Of a stretch of DNA of 64,000 bases, positions 43,606 through 52,062 are shown in pieces. Source of the DNA: Shumkonia mesophila (GTDB lineage Bacteria; Pseudomonadota; Alphaproteobacteria; Rhodospirillales; Shumkoniaceae); contig NZ_JAOTID010000003.1 of NCBI RefSeq assembly GCF_026163695.1, forward strand, positions 297,115 through 361,114, written 5' to 3'. The notes below the pieces were generated by a model that saw only the letters and a list, made by a program, of their open reading frames with translations, had not been told where the DNA came from and did not search any database. A program made the position numbers and the translations under genes. How positions within the stretch are numbered: position 1 is the stretch's first letter; the number at the start of each line of letters is the position of its first letter.

Positions 43606-46600
43606 CTAGCTCCGGCCGACGAAGGCGAGAAGGACCACCATTCCCACCGCGTAGAGCAAGTAGGTCTGGGCGTTTCCGGTGTAGAAGCGGCGCCCCGCCT
43701 CGGTAACGGCAGCCAGCGTCTCGCCCATGCCGTTCCAGAAGCGGGTGACGCGCGGACTCAGCACCGGCGCGAAGGCCCGCTCGTAGGGACGGAACATGGC
43801 ATAGGCGTAGTGCGCTTCCTCGGCCGGCGGCGGCACCTCGGCGGCGAACACCATGTCGAGCTGGCGCACCCACTTGGGGTGGGGGTTGAGGATCAAAAGG
43901 ACGGCGAGGACAAGACCGAACAGGGCGCCGACGATGGCCATGATCATTGCCGGGTTGGCGTAGCCGACCGGTGTGACGAGCGTGGCGCCATCCAGCGTGA
44001 GGGCTCCGGCCCCGGCATAGAGCGGCCTGAGCGAGCCGGCGACGGGTTCGTAGAAACCGGCGGGCGCGTTGAGAACGGCGACCAGCGGTTCCAGCAGCCC
44101 CTGCGGCCAGATAGACAGCACCATGATCAGGGCCATCAGCACGCCCTGGGCAACCAGTGTCGGCCACGGGGCCTCGTGCACCGTGCGGTGCTGGCGCTTC
44201 AACTGGCCCAGGAAGATCGAATGGATCAGCCGGTAGAGGTAGAGGAAGGCGATCATGGTGGCGAACATCATCAGGCCGGTCAGCAGCAGCCAGCCGCGGT
44301 CGATCAGGGCCTCGTAGATCAGCCACTTGCCGACGAAACCGGATAGCGGCGGCACGCCGGATACCGCGATGATGCCGATGAGCACCGAGACGAAGCTGAA
44401 GGGCATCCGCTTGATCAGGCCGCCCAGCTCGTAGAAGGTCCGGGTGCCGGTGCGGTAGATGACGCCGGCGATGGCCAGGAACAGCAGCGCCTTGAACAGG
44501 AAGTGGTTGACCGCGAGGTAGAGCGCGGCCGTCCATCCGAGCGGCGTCGCCACCGCGAAACCGACCACGATATAGGCGACCTGGCCGACCGAGGAGAAGG
44601 CCAACAGGCGCTTGGCGTCCTCCTGCAGCGCCGCCAGCAGCGCCATGGCAAACGCCGTGATGCCGCCGGCCCAGGCCAGAAGGTGCAGGGGGTCGATGGC
44701 GCCCAGCGCCGTGTTGATGGCCGCGATCTTGACGTTGGCGACCAGCACGATGAGGGCGAAGATCGGCGCCTTGGAGACCACCGCCGACAGGAAGGGCGTA
44801 AAGGTATCGGGCGATTCGGTGTAGGCGTCGCGGGCCCAGATGTGGACGCCCCAGGTGCCCAGCTTGATGGCGATGCCGGAAACGATGAGGCTCCAGGCGG
44901 CCAACGCGGCGGGCCCCGAAAGCTGGGCCAGCTTGGCGACCGGGGCCGGATCGACCCCTTCGGCGACCATCAGGCCGCCCAGGATCAGCAGGCCGGCGGC
45001 GCCCGAGAACAGCATGTAGACGTAGCCCGCCTGCGCCGAGGTGCGACCCTGGCCCATCAGCAGCCAGCTGGTCCAGGTCATGATCTCCCAGGCCAGGAAG
45101 AAGACCAGCAGCGATTGCTGGCGCTCCGCCCCAACCGACTGCACCAGCAGCAGCAGGGCGGCGGTCAGGATGACAAAGTACCCCCAGTAGGTGCCGGCGC
45201 CGGTCGGATAGGCCAGCGCGGCGAAGCCGATGACCAGCGCCCCGGTGAGGATGAGGCCGATAAACAGCGCCGACAGCGGATGGGCCAGTGACGGCGCCAG
45301 GTAGAAGGCGCCCGCCGTCAGGGCAACGGCGATCAGCGATAGCCCGCCGAGCAGGCGCCAGGGCAAGGCCCGCAGCACGACAAGAGCGATGCCGGCGGCC
45401 AGCAGGAGGGTGGCCGGGACAAGATCGGCGTTGGCGGCGAGGACGGAGGTGTAGAAGACGGCGAGGCCGGTTCCCGCCAGGACGGTGACGGCGGCCAAGG
45501 GCGCGGCGATCTCCATGCGCGAGGCCGGTTCGGGCCGCGCTGCGGCAATCCCGGCTTCGGGCTCGACGAACAGCTCGCGGGCCCAGCCGAAGTAGTAGAC
45601 CCATTCGAGGAAGGCGCCGACGAGGAGCGGGACGATCCACCACCACAGGTCGCCGTCGCCGGCCAGTGTGACCAGGGCGTCCCATTTGCCCCAGAAACCG
45701 GGGAAGGGCGGCAGGCCGGCCACTGCGAGGACCGCGACGATGGTGGCGATGGCGAGGAACGGCCGTTTGGCGAAGGCGCCGGCCCACTCGCGTACCGTTT
45801 CCCCGCCGTGCACGCCGACCAGCCACAAAAGCCCGCCCTTGGCGACCGTGTGGTTCAGCAGCAGCAGGGCGACGGCGCCAAGCAGCGCGGGGTGGCGGTC
45901 GACCACCGGCCACAGGAAGACCAGCAGCCCGACCTGGGCCGAGGACGAATAACCGAGCAGACGGCGCACCCGGGTCTGGCGGATGGCCAGCAGGTTGGAG
46001 ACGACATAGGTTGTCATGCCGACGGCCATCACCACGACGTGGCAGAGTTCCGTCTGGTAGAGCATGAAGACCTTGGTGAAGGCGAAGAACGTGGCGTTGA
46101 GCGCTGTGGCGACGATGAAGGCCATGACGCCCGGCTCGACCCCGTCATAGAGGTCGATGGCGGGACCGTTGACGGGAAACAGCTTGAGCTCGGCCAGGAA
46201 GCCGACCAGCAGCAGCACCTGGGCGGTGCAGATGGCGGCCACGGTGACGCCGGTCATCTTGGCCGCCATGTCGTCGATATAGAGCGTGCCGGTGAAGCGA
46301 TAGAGCAAGCCGGTGGCCAGCAGGATGAGCACCGAGGCGATGCCGCCGATCAGCATGTACTTGAGGCCGGCTTCGAGCGCCGGGCCTTCCTTGCCATAAA
46401 GGATCAGGGCGTAAGTGCCGATCGAGGTGATCTCGATGAAGACGAACAGGTTGAACAGGTCGCGGGTCAGGATCAGGCCGTGGGCGCCCAGCAGCACCAT
46501 CAACTGGATCAGCAGGGCGCGTACGCCACCCTTCTCGCGGTCGCGGGCTGCCAGATAGAGGGCGGAGACGAGGGCGGTGGCGTCGGCCAGCGCGATGAGG

Positions 46601-46845
46601 GCGGCCTCGGGCCCGCCCAGGCGCAGCAGGATGCCGAAGGGGGCCGGCCAGCCGCCGGTCTCGATGTCGATGGCCGCTGTCCCGAACAGGCCAAGTTCGA
46701 AGGCCCAGTGGGCCGACAGCCCAAGGGTGTAGGCGATGGTGGCCAGGAACAACAGCCGCGCCGCGGCAAAGCCGATGCGGTCGGCCAGCGGCAGCAGGAA
46801 GGCCACGCCCAGGGGCAGGGCGACGAGGAGGGCTGGATTTACCAT
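43606..46845 (-). CDS. Double MrpD/NuoL-M-N-like ion-translocating protein (MbxH-H' fusion)
   Basis: 1079 residues, about twice the family length. Two complete proton/sodium-translocating modules lie in tandem: module 1 at about 1-480 (TM5 Glu in FNLFVFIEITS near 138; RRLLGYSSSAQVG near 300; LAVAGLPPFPGFWGKW) and module 2 at about 520-970 (AWEIMTWTSWLL near 590; KRLLAFSSVGQVAYI near 755; VSGVPPLSGFVGKW). A C-terminal tail of about 110 residues ends in one more membrane helix. Each module keeps the Glu and Lys residues of the ion path. Start ATG at 46845 overlaps the MnhC stop by seven bases. In archaeal Mbx the two modules are separate genes, mbxH and mbxH'. Confidence 0.9.
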   Translation of the reverse strand: MVNPALLVALPLGVAFLLPLADRIGFAAARLLFLATIAYTLGLSAHWAFELGLFGTAAIDIETGGWPAPFGILLRLGGPEAALIALADATALVSALYLAARDREKGGVRALLIQLMVLLGAHGLILTRDLFNLFVFIEITSIGTYALILYGKEGPALEAGLKYMLIGGIASVLILLATGLLYRFTGTLYIDDMAAKMTGVTVAAICTAQVLLLVGFLAELKLFPVNGPAIDLYDGVEPGVMAFIVATALNATFFAFTKVFMLYQTELCHVVVMAVGMTTYVVSNLLAIRQTRVRRLLGYSSSAQVGLLVFLWPVVDRHPALLGAVALLLLNHTVAKGGLLWLVGVHGGETVREWAGAFAKRPFLAIATIVAVLAVAGLPPFPGFWGKWDALVTLAGDGDLWWWIVPLLVGAFLEWVYYFGWARELFVEPEAGIAAARPEPASRMEIAAPLAAVTVLAGTGLAVFYTSVLAANADLVPATLLLAAGIALVVLRALPWRLLGGLSLIAVALTAGAFYLAPSLAHPLSALFIGLILTGALVIGFAALAYPTGAGTYWGYFVILTAALLLLVQSVGAERQQSLLVFFLAWEIMTWTSWLLMGQGRTSAQAGYVYMLFSGAAGLLILGGLMVAEGVDPAPVAKLAQLSGPAALAAWSLIVSGIAIKLGTWGVHIWARDAYTESPDTFTPFLSAVVSKAPIFALIVLVANVKIAAINTALGAIDPLHLLAWAGGITAFAMALLAALQEDAKRLLAFSSVGQVAYIVVGFAVATPLGWTAALYLAVNHFLFKALLFLAIAGVIYRTGTRTFYELGGLIKRMPFSFVSVLIGIIAVSGVPPLSGFVGKWLIYEALIDRGWLLLTGLMMFATMIAFLYLYRLIHSIFLGQLKRQHRTVHEAPWPTLVAQGVLMALIMVLSIWPQGLLEPLVAVLNAPAGFYEPVAGSLRPLYAGAGALTLDGATLVTPVGYANPAMIMAIVGALFGLVLAVLLILNPHPKWVRQLDMVFAAEVPPPAEEAHYAYAMFRPYERAFAPVLSPRVTRFWNGMGETLAAVTEAGRRFYTGNAQTYLLYAVGMVVLLAFVGRS

Positions 46846-47222
46846 TTCAGGCTCACGTAATGGCCGATGTCGAGGCTCTTGTTGACGGCGTAGAGCCGCA
46901 CGACGTAGGCCAGCATCAGGGCGGTGACACCGACGGCGATGACGATGGCGGTCAGCACGATGGCCTGGACCACCGGGTCGACGAATTGCCGGGCGTCGGC
47001 GGTGAGGGTTTGCGCGTGAGTCAGCAGGGACGGCGCATCGATGATCGGGGCGGTGCGGCCGGGGATGTAGCCGAAACAGATGATCATGATGTTCACGCCG
47101 GCGTCGATCAGGGCGAAGCCCAGCATGATCTTGATCAGGTTGCGCTTGAGCATGATGGCGGCGAAGCCGATGAGGATCAGCAGCCCGCCGGTGACGGTAT
47201 AGAGGGCGGTGGGCTCGATCAT
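46839..47222 (-). CDS. mnhC: MnhC/MrpC-like (NuoK-like) subunit
   Basis: 127 residues with three hydrophobic segments, the NuoK/MrpC family. Features: TGGLLILIGFAAIMLKRNLIKIMLGFALIDAGVNI in the first half and DPVVQAIVLTAIVIAVGVTAL in the second. ATG at 47222 overlaps the upstream stop (ATGA). It is a small subunit of the ion-pumping arm. Confidence 0.92.
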   Translation of the reverse strand: MIEPTALYTVTGGLLILIGFAAIMLKRNLIKIMLGFALIDAGVNIMIICFGYIPGRTAPIIDAPSLLTHAQTLTADARQFVDPVVQAIVLTAIVIAVGVTALMLAYVVRLYAVNKSLDIGHYVSLKW

Positions 47223-47935
47223 GACGATGCCCCCTCCTTTTCGCCTTCGGGGAGGCCGGAATGCATCATCGCATCCAGCAGTGCGGCCAACTCGGAGCCG
47301 ACCTTGAGGCCGACCAGCACGTAGATCACCGGGATCAGGCCGGCCGAGAACAGCTCGTTCCAGGCGCCGAGCGGAATGACGTTCTGGTTGGAGAGGAACG
47401 AGCCGGCCGCCGCCAGGCCGACCAGGCCGACCAGGACATAGAGAAAGCCGGAGAGCGATTCGATCCAGCCCAGCGCGTTGTGGGCCATGTCGCGGTCGCG
47501 CCGCGCCAGCAGGAGCAGCAGCACCGCCGAGGCGACGATGGCGCCGCCCTGGAAGCCGCCGCCTGGCGTCAGGTGCCCGTGGGCGAAGATGTAGGCGCCG
47601 AACAGCACGATGGGGGCGAACAGCAGGCGGGCCCCGGTGGCGACCAGTTCGCTGGCCGGTTCCGGGGTCTCCAGGACCAGGCCGGCGCGGCGGCGCAGCA
47701 CGAAGCCGGCGCCGGCGACCGACAGGAACAGCACCGACACCTCGCCCAGGGTGTCGAGGCCGCGATAATTGACCACGACAGAGGTGACAATGTTGGCGCC
47801 GCGGTTTTCGGCGACGCCGAACTCGACGTAATGGCGGCCGATCTCGCTGATCTCGGAAGGCGCCGTCAGCGGCACCGTGGTCCACAGGAAGACGGCCAGC
47901 AGGACCAGGACGATGGGGGTGAGGATCTGTCTCAT
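47219..47935 (-). CDS. MbhE-MnhB fusion subunit
   Basis: 238 residues. The N-terminal 95 residues match hydrogenase subunit E (MbhE): two hydrophobic segments and VTSVVVNYRGLDTLGEVSVLF. The C-terminal 140 match MrpB/MnhB: FAPIVLFGAYIFAHGHLTPGGGFQGGAIVASAVLL. This fused layout is usual in Mbh/Mbx-type operons. ATG at 47935 overlaps the upstream stop by four bases. Confidence 0.9.
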   Translation of the reverse strand: MRQILTPIVLVLLAVFLWTTVPLTAPSEISEIGRHYVEFGVAENRGANIVTSVVVNYRGLDTLGEVSVLFLSVAGAGFVLRRRAGLVLETPEPASELVATGARLLFAPIVLFGAYIFAHGHLTPGGGFQGGAIVASAVLLLLLARRDRDMAHNALGWIESLSGFLYVLVGLVGLAAAGSFLSNQNVIPLGAWNELFSAGLIPVIYVLVGLKVGSELAALLDAMMHSGLPEGEKEGASS

Positions 47936-48171
47936 CGCTCGCTGTCCTCGGTGCGCCGGATGGCGATCAGGAAGATGACGGTGGTCAGCCCGGCCGCGAT
48001 GGCAGCTTCGGTCATGGCGACGTCGGGGGCGTCCATGCGCAGGAACAGGTAGGACACCATCAGGCTGATGAAGCCGACCATGATGACGGCCGACAGCAGG
48101 CTGCGTTGAAAGATGGCGGCGACGCCGGTGACCACCATGGCCGCGCAGACCAGGATATCGACGAGGATCAC
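47932..48171 (-). CDS. DUF4040 membrane subunit (MbhD/MbxD-like)
   Basis: 79 residues with two to three hydrophobic segments and the DUF4040 pattern LLSAVIMVGFISLMVSYLFLRMDAPDVAMTEAAIAAGLTTVIFL. Start GTG at 48171 overlaps the MnhG stop (GTGA). The family corresponds to the C-terminal part of the large MrpA/MnhA subunit. Confidence 0.88.
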   Translation of the reverse strand: MILVDILVCAAMVVTGVAAIFQRSLLSAVIMVGFISLMVSYLFLRMDAPDVAMTEAAIAAGLTTVIFLIAIRRTEDSER

Positions 48172-48533
48172 GTTGCGGGCTCCTCTTTGGCGGGGATGGC
48201 GGCCGGCGGCGCCTTGGCCTCGGCCAATTCGTCGCGGACCGATCCGTCGGCCAACGGCAGGCCGGCGCCATGGGCGGCGCGGGCCAGGGCGTGCGAGGAC
48301 AGTGGGTTGGTGATCAGCACGAAGAGGACGATGACGATCAGTTTCGGCAACCAAGCGGGTTCATAGAGGCCAAGGCCGAGCAGGGTCAGAATGACCCCCA
48401 GCGTGGTCGCCTTGGTCCCCGCCTGAAGGCGGTTGTAGGCGTCGGGCATGCGCAGGATGCCGATCGCCGCCAGCAGCAGGAACAGCGAGCCGATGAAGAC
48501 GATGACGGCGCCCGCGAGCGGCAGGAAGTCCAT
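48168..48533 (-). CDS. mnhG: MnhG/MrpG-like subunit
   Basis: 121 residues with three hydrophobic segments and the MnhG hallmark GILRMPDAYNRLQAGTKATTLG near residue 28. The C-terminal 40 residues are hydrophilic. AAGGGG precedes the ATG at 48533. It follows mnhF with no gap. Confidence 0.92.
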   Translation of the reverse strand: MDFLPLAGAVIVFIGSLFLLLAAIGILRMPDAYNRLQAGTKATTLGVILTLLGLGLYEPAWLPKLIVIVLFVLITNPLSSHALARAAHGAGLPLADGSVRDELAEAKAPPAAIPAKEEPAT

Positions 48534-48534
48534 C

Positions 48535-48795
48535 TCACAGCCCCTTTTCGAGGTAGCGCGCCAGCGCCAGGACGCCGAGGAACGACAGGATGGCATAGAC
48601 GATGGCGACGTCGACGTAGATGGCGCGCCCGGTGGTCACGGCGACGGCCACCAGCAGCGGGATGGTGATGAGGGTCAGCACGTCCAGGGCGACCGCGCGG
48701 GTGACCGTGCACGGCCCGGCCAGCAGCCGGTAGAGCCCGATGAGCAGGGCGACGGCGGCCAGCACCAGGGCGACGATGAGGATGATCTCAGCCAA
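48535..48795 (-). CDS. mnhF: MnhF/MrpF-like subunit
   Basis: 86 residues with three hydrophobic segments; family pattern YRLLAGPCTVTRAVALDVLT in the middle. Start appears to be TTG at 48795, overlapping the mnhE stop by eight bases, with GGAGG inside mnhE as ribosome site. Confidence 0.9.
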   Translation of the reverse strand: MAEIILIVALVLAAVALLIGLYRLLAGPCTVTRAVALDVLTLITIPLLVAVAVTTGRAIYVDVAIVYAILSFLGVLALARYLEKGL

Positions 48796-49312
48796 AGACG
48801 ACCTCCAGGTAGCGCTCGAAGCCGGTCACGATCTGGCGCGTGGCGTCGTCGATGTCCTCGGCGTCGACCGTGACCCAGTGGATGAACAGATCCCCGCCGT
48901 CGACCTCGACGGTGAGCGTGCCGGGTGTCAGCGTGATGGCGTTGGCGAGAACCAGGCGGCCCAAGGGGCTTCGCAGGCGGGTCCGCACGCGGACGATGCC
49001 GGGCCGGATCGCAAGCACCGGCCGGGCGACGATGACGGCCATCTGCAGGTTGGACTTGACGATGGCCCAAGCGAGGTAAAGCAGGAAGGCGAAGAAAAAT
49101 AAGAGCCGGCGCGGAGAGAGGAACGCCGTCCACCGGGCGTCGCCCCTCGCCGCGATCAAGGCGACGAAAAACGACACGACGGCGCCGGCAAGAAGTTCCT
49201 GGGTATCGAAGCGGCCGACGAAGACGGTCCACAGGACCACCAACCCCAACCACAGGACGATGACCGCACCAAAATCCCTGCGGTTCGATGCATGAGAGTG
49301 CATGGCAGACAT
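48788..49312 (-). CDS. mnhE: MnhE/MrpE-like subunit
   Basis: 174 residues. Two N-terminal membrane segments (about 16-55), a third near 70-90, and the conserved LTPGTLTVEVDGGDLFIHWV of MnhE proteins. An ATG three codons later is a possible alternative start. It is the first gene of the 12-gene operon; a palindromic AT-rich element lies about 70 bases upstream. Confidence 0.9.
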   Translation of the reverse strand: MSAMHSHASNRRDFGAVIVLWLGLVVLWTVFVGRFDTQELLAGAVVSFFVALIAARGDARWTAFLSPRRLLFFFAFLLYLAWAIVKSNLQMAVIVARPVLAIRPGIVRVRTRLRSPLGRLVLANAITLTPGTLTVEVDGGDLFIHWVTVDAEDIDDATRQIVTGFERYLEVVFG

Positions 49313-49380
49313 CCGCGCCGGCTCCCAAGTTTCCCAATCCCCCTGGTGAGGAAACCAAACGTCAGGGGTGGGGCTGCAAA

Positions 49381-49415
49381 AAATTAGAAATAACTAAATT
49401 AGTGAATTCTAATTT
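49381..49415. promoter_or_regulatory. AAATTAG repeats and palindrome upstream of the Mbx-like operon
   Basis: AAATTAG (49381) is repeated at 49396 and forms a perfect palindrome AAATTAG-TGAATT-CTAATTT (49396-49415). It is 69 bases or more before mnhE in a 275-base gap that otherwise holds nothing I can name. It is a possible operator or UP element; no regulator family assigned. Confidence 0.45.
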
Positions 49416-49587
49416 ATTGGGCATGTGCTCACCGAGTCAAGCATGTTTGGCGTCAAACCCCAGGATTTCTGTCGCGAATCGTTCGCAAAATCAGGTGGGG
49501 CGGAGGCATGGATGATCGTCCGCCGTCCCAAGGAAGGGGCAAAGGGTTTCCTGCGGCGGAAGGGGGGCGTGGGGGAGGGGGCCGCGC

Positions 49588-50157
49588 TCAGAGGACCGGC
49601 ACGGCCGACGACGCCACCGACGGTTGGAATGCGGCCACGCCGCTTGCGGCCGGTCCGGCCGAGCCACGGATGGCGCGCGAGGCGGTTACCGAGAGGCGGG
49701 TGACGTCCAGGCGGACCACGGCATCGCCGCAGCTCCGTTCGTCCTCGCCGGCTTCCATGATATCGAGCATAAGCGTGATCCCGGCGCCGGGCTGGCCGCC
49801 GCCGAATTCGGCCGTGTTCTTGAGCACGTGGAAGAGCTTCGGACAGCAGTCGACCTCGACCGCCACATCGAGGTCGCGGGCGATGGGACAGAATTGGCAC
49901 CGGCCGATGACGGGTCTTTCGCCGTCGCCGGAAGCGGGCGGCGTCGACACGCAGCGCACGGTGACGGCCCGCCCTTCCAGGCGCGCCGGCATGTCCCAGG
50001 CGTCGCCCATGAAGTCGGACGCGATCGCGCGGACCGCGCCCGAGAAGAGCAGAGAAAGCGGATCGTGGCCCCGGCCGGAGGCCGGCGCCCGCAAGGAGGC
50101 CGTCAGCGAAACTTCGGATACCGATACGGCCAGGCGGGTGGTTCGCGTCGTCGACAA
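49588..50157 (-). CDS. Hypothetical protein downstream of flavodoxin
   Basis: 189 residues, not recognised. It is soluble and Ala/Val-rich in its last third. A Cys-rich middle CQFCPIARDLDVAVEVDCCPKL near residue 85 may bind metal. I propose a TTG start at 50157, behind AAAGGATCAGG; the open frame begins earlier without a good start. It follows the flavodoxin gene on the same strand (62-base gap). A competing frame on the plus strand also stays open because of high GC, so the gene itself is only moderately sure. Confidence 0.45.
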   Translation of the reverse strand: MSTTRTTRLAVSVSEVSLTASLRAPASGRGHDPLSLLFSGAVRAIASDFMGDAWDMPARLEGRAVTVRCVSTPPASGDGERPVIGRCQFCPIARDLDVAVEVDCCPKLFHVLKNTAEFGGGQPGAGITLMLDIMEAGEDERSCGDAVVRLDVTRLSVTASRAIRGSAGPAASGVAAFQPSVASSAVPVL

Positions 50158-50219
50158 AGCCTGATCCTTTCGAACGTTCAGCCGATAGTCACGCGGGCGG
50201 AAGCCGCCGGAAGCCGGGA

Positions 50220-50666
50220 TTAGACCGCGTCCGCGATGCGATCCGACCAGGCCAGGACCTCGTCCTTGCGGTCGGTATGGGGGTCGTTGATCCTGAGCGA
50301 GGCGGTAATCAGTTCGCCGCCGCATTCGCGGACCCGCTTCTCGATCTCGTCGACGGCGCCGCAGAAATGGAAATACGAATCGTCGCCGCAGCCGAAGACC
50401 GCCACCTTCTTGCCGTCGATGCCGGCCGCTTCGAGGTCATCGAGAAGGGGAAGGAAGTCCTCCTGGATCTCGATCTCGTCGTCGCCGTAAGTCGGGCAGC
50501 CGAGGACCACCAGGTCGTAGTTGTCGCACAGCCCGCCGACCTCGGCGCTCGCGCAATCTTCCGTCTTGGCTTCGATTCCCTTTTTGCCGAGGCCGGCGGC
50601 GATCCAATTGGCGACCTCGGCGGTGTTTCCGGTGGTCGATCCGAAGGCGATCAAGGCTTTCGTCAT
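50220..50666 (-). CDS. Short-chain flavodoxin
   Basis: 148 residues, Desulfovibrio-type length. FMN phosphate loop GSTTGNTAEVA at residues 9-19, aromatic 60s loop LGCPTYGDDEIEIQEDF and 90s loop VFGCGDDSYFHFCGAVD. It carries electrons at low potential in place of ferredoxin, often under iron shortage. GGAAGGATG lies before the ATG at 50666. A good Fur box 136 bases upstream fits iron control. It could feed the Mbx-like complex encoded nearby. Confidence 0.93.
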   Translation of the reverse strand: MTKALIAFGSTTGNTAEVANWIAAGLGKKGIEAKTEDCASAEVGGLCDNYDLVVLGCPTYGDDEIEIQEDFLPLLDDLEAAGIDGKKVAVFGCGDDSYFHFCGAVDEIEKRVRECGGELITASLRINDPHTDRKDEVLAWSDRIADAV

Positions 50667-50689
50667 GTCTTCATCCTTCCGTCTGGTAA

Positions 50690-50712
50690 TTTAGAAACAT
50701 TATAAATCTAAA
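50690..50712. promoter_or_regulatory. Inverted repeat in flavodoxin promoter
   Basis: TTTAGA (50690-50695) and TCTAAA (50707-50712) are perfect arms around an 11-base AT spacer, 24 bases before the flavodoxin start. They share the TTTAG/CTAAA core with the palindrome upstream of the Mbx-like operon. Confidence 0.4.
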
Positions 50713-50801
50713 ATTGTTCCTTAAAGCATGTGAAATATGGAATTGTTATAAAATCATGCATTTTGTTTTAGGACTTCTTGTGATTACTTCGCGGTAGTAA
50801 C

Positions 50802-50820
50802 GAGAATGAGAGTCATTGTC
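50802..50820. promoter_or_regulatory. Fur box upstream of flavodoxin
   Basis: GAGAATGAGAGTCATTGTC matches the 19-base Fur consensus GATAATGATAATCATTATC at 15 positions. The only gene reading away from it is flavodoxin; the LacI gene on the other side ends at 50882. Confidence 0.7.
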
Positions 50821-50881
50821 AATACAGTTTGGCGGGCGCCTGCCCGCGGAACTGTTGTTGACGGCGCGAAGGGAGTGGGGG

Positions 50882-51880
50882 TTACGCGATGCGGCGCGTG
50901 GTCGCCCGCGCGACGAGGCGGGTCGGGATGCGCCGGACGATGGCCGGCAGGTCGGGATCGGCAAGCCGGGCCTGGATTCGTTCGACGACCGCCTCGGCCG
51001 TCGGGGCGATGGGAAAGTCGACGGTGGTCAGGCGGAAACTCGGCCAGGCGCTCATCGGCACGTTGTCGAAGCCGACCACCGCCACGTCTTCGGGGACCCG
51101 GAGGCCCAGCGCCCGGGCCGTTTCCAGCACGCCCAGCGCGATGAGGTCGGTGCCGCAGAAAATAGCGTCCGGCCGCTGCCGGGCAGAAAGAAGAGAGGTT
51201 GCGGCGGCGAACCCGTGATCGTTGTCGGGGTCCACCGTGGTGGTGGCGACCGGCGACAGGCCGAGGCGGGACAAAGCCTCGCGCAGGCCTTCCTCGCGTT
51301 CGGCGTCGGAAAAGGCGGCGGGTCCGCGCCCCAGATAGGCGATGCGCCGGCAGCCGCCGCGTACCAGCAGCTCCGCCGCCTGCCGGGCACCATCCCGGTT
51401 GTCGCCGAGGATGCAGTCGACGCCCCGGCGCTCCAGGACGCGGCCGCACAGGATGATCGGCACGCCCAGGCGAAGGCATCGCTCCGAGGTGGCCAGCGGC
51501 ACAGTGCCGGCCGCCACCACCACCGCGTCCGCCTGATAGTCCAGCGCGCTCATCATTCCCTCGTCGACCGCGGCCTCGCCGTGGACCAGGCTGATCAGCA
51601 GGTTCTTGCCGTGCCGGGCCAGCGCATCGGCAAGGGCTTCCAGGAACAGCGAATCGAAGACGTTTCGGGCTTGGCCGATGACCAGGCCGACCAGGTTGGT
51701 GCGCTCGCCGACCAGGGCGCGGGCCAACGCATTGGGCCGGTAGCCCAATTCCTTGGCGGCGGCGTTGACCCGGGCACGGGTGGCCGCGGAAGCACTGGCC
51801 CCCTCGGTGAAGACCCGCGACACGGCAGAGGCCGAAACACCCGCCGCCTTCGCCACATCCCGGATGGTTATGCGCCCCAT
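50882..51880 (-). CDS. LacI-family regulator
   Basis: 332 residues. N-terminal LacI helix-turn-helix (ITIRDVAKAAGVSASAVSRVF, hinge ELGYRPNALARAL) and a periplasmic-binding-like sensor (about 60-330; IFCGTDLIALGVLETARALGLRVPEDVAVVGFDN). It is divergent from the sugar-type ABC importer. Two LacI-type operators lie between the genes, so it should repress the transporter and itself until a sugar or polyol binds. Confidence 0.93.
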   Translation of the reverse strand: MGRITIRDVAKAAGVSASAVSRVFTEGASASAATRARVNAAAKELGYRPNALARALVGERTNLVGLVIGQARNVFDSLFLEALADALARHGKNLLISLVHGEAAVDEGMMSALDYQADAVVVAAGTVPLATSERCLRLGVPIILCGRVLERRGVDCILGDNRDGARQAAELLVRGGCRRIAYLGRGPAAFSDAEREEGLREALSRLGLSPVATTTVDPDNDHGFAAATSLLSARQRPDAIFCGTDLIALGVLETARALGLRVPEDVAVVGFDNVPMSAWPSFRLTTVDFPIAPTAEAVVERIQARLADPDLPAIVRRIPTRLVARATTRRIA

Positions 51881-51910
51881 GCAGGAATTTTGCGGCAGGG
51901 TCCCTCCTAT

Positions 51911-51924
51911 TGCAAACGTTTTAC
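51911..51924. promoter_or_regulatory. LacI-type operator 1
   Basis: TGCAAACGTTTTAC fits the TGNAANCGNTTNCA consensus except at the last two bases. It lies 31 bases from the LacI-family gene start, suited to autoregulation. Confidence 0.7.
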
Positions 51925-51988
51925 ATGAATTTCATTCGCAAAAATTGTATGATGGCGTCATCACGCCGTCATAAAAACAGGGTAGCTT

Positions 51989-52002
51989 TGCAATCGTTTT
52001 CA
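51989..52002. promoter_or_regulatory. LacI-type operator 2
   Basis: TGCAATCGTTTTCA is a full match to TGNAANCGNTTNCA, 60 bases before the binding-protein gene; centre-to-centre distance to operator 1 is 78 bases, which would allow looping. Confidence 0.78.
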
Positions 52003-52062
52003 ATACGTCGAATGAGCCACGCGCAGCCATCGTCAAGCGCGTGCCTCGGAGGGAGAGCCATC

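Noticed and set aside
39653..49312. Standard respiratory complex I operon or group 4 hydrogenase
   Set aside because: NuoE, F, G and separate A, J, K, L, M, N are absent, Mrp-type subunits lead the operon, and the NiFe cysteine set is incomplete.
49624..50223. Plus-strand coding frame opposite the hypothetical gene
   Set aside because: It has no good ribosome site and the minus frame continues the flavodoxin transcription unit; neither is certain.
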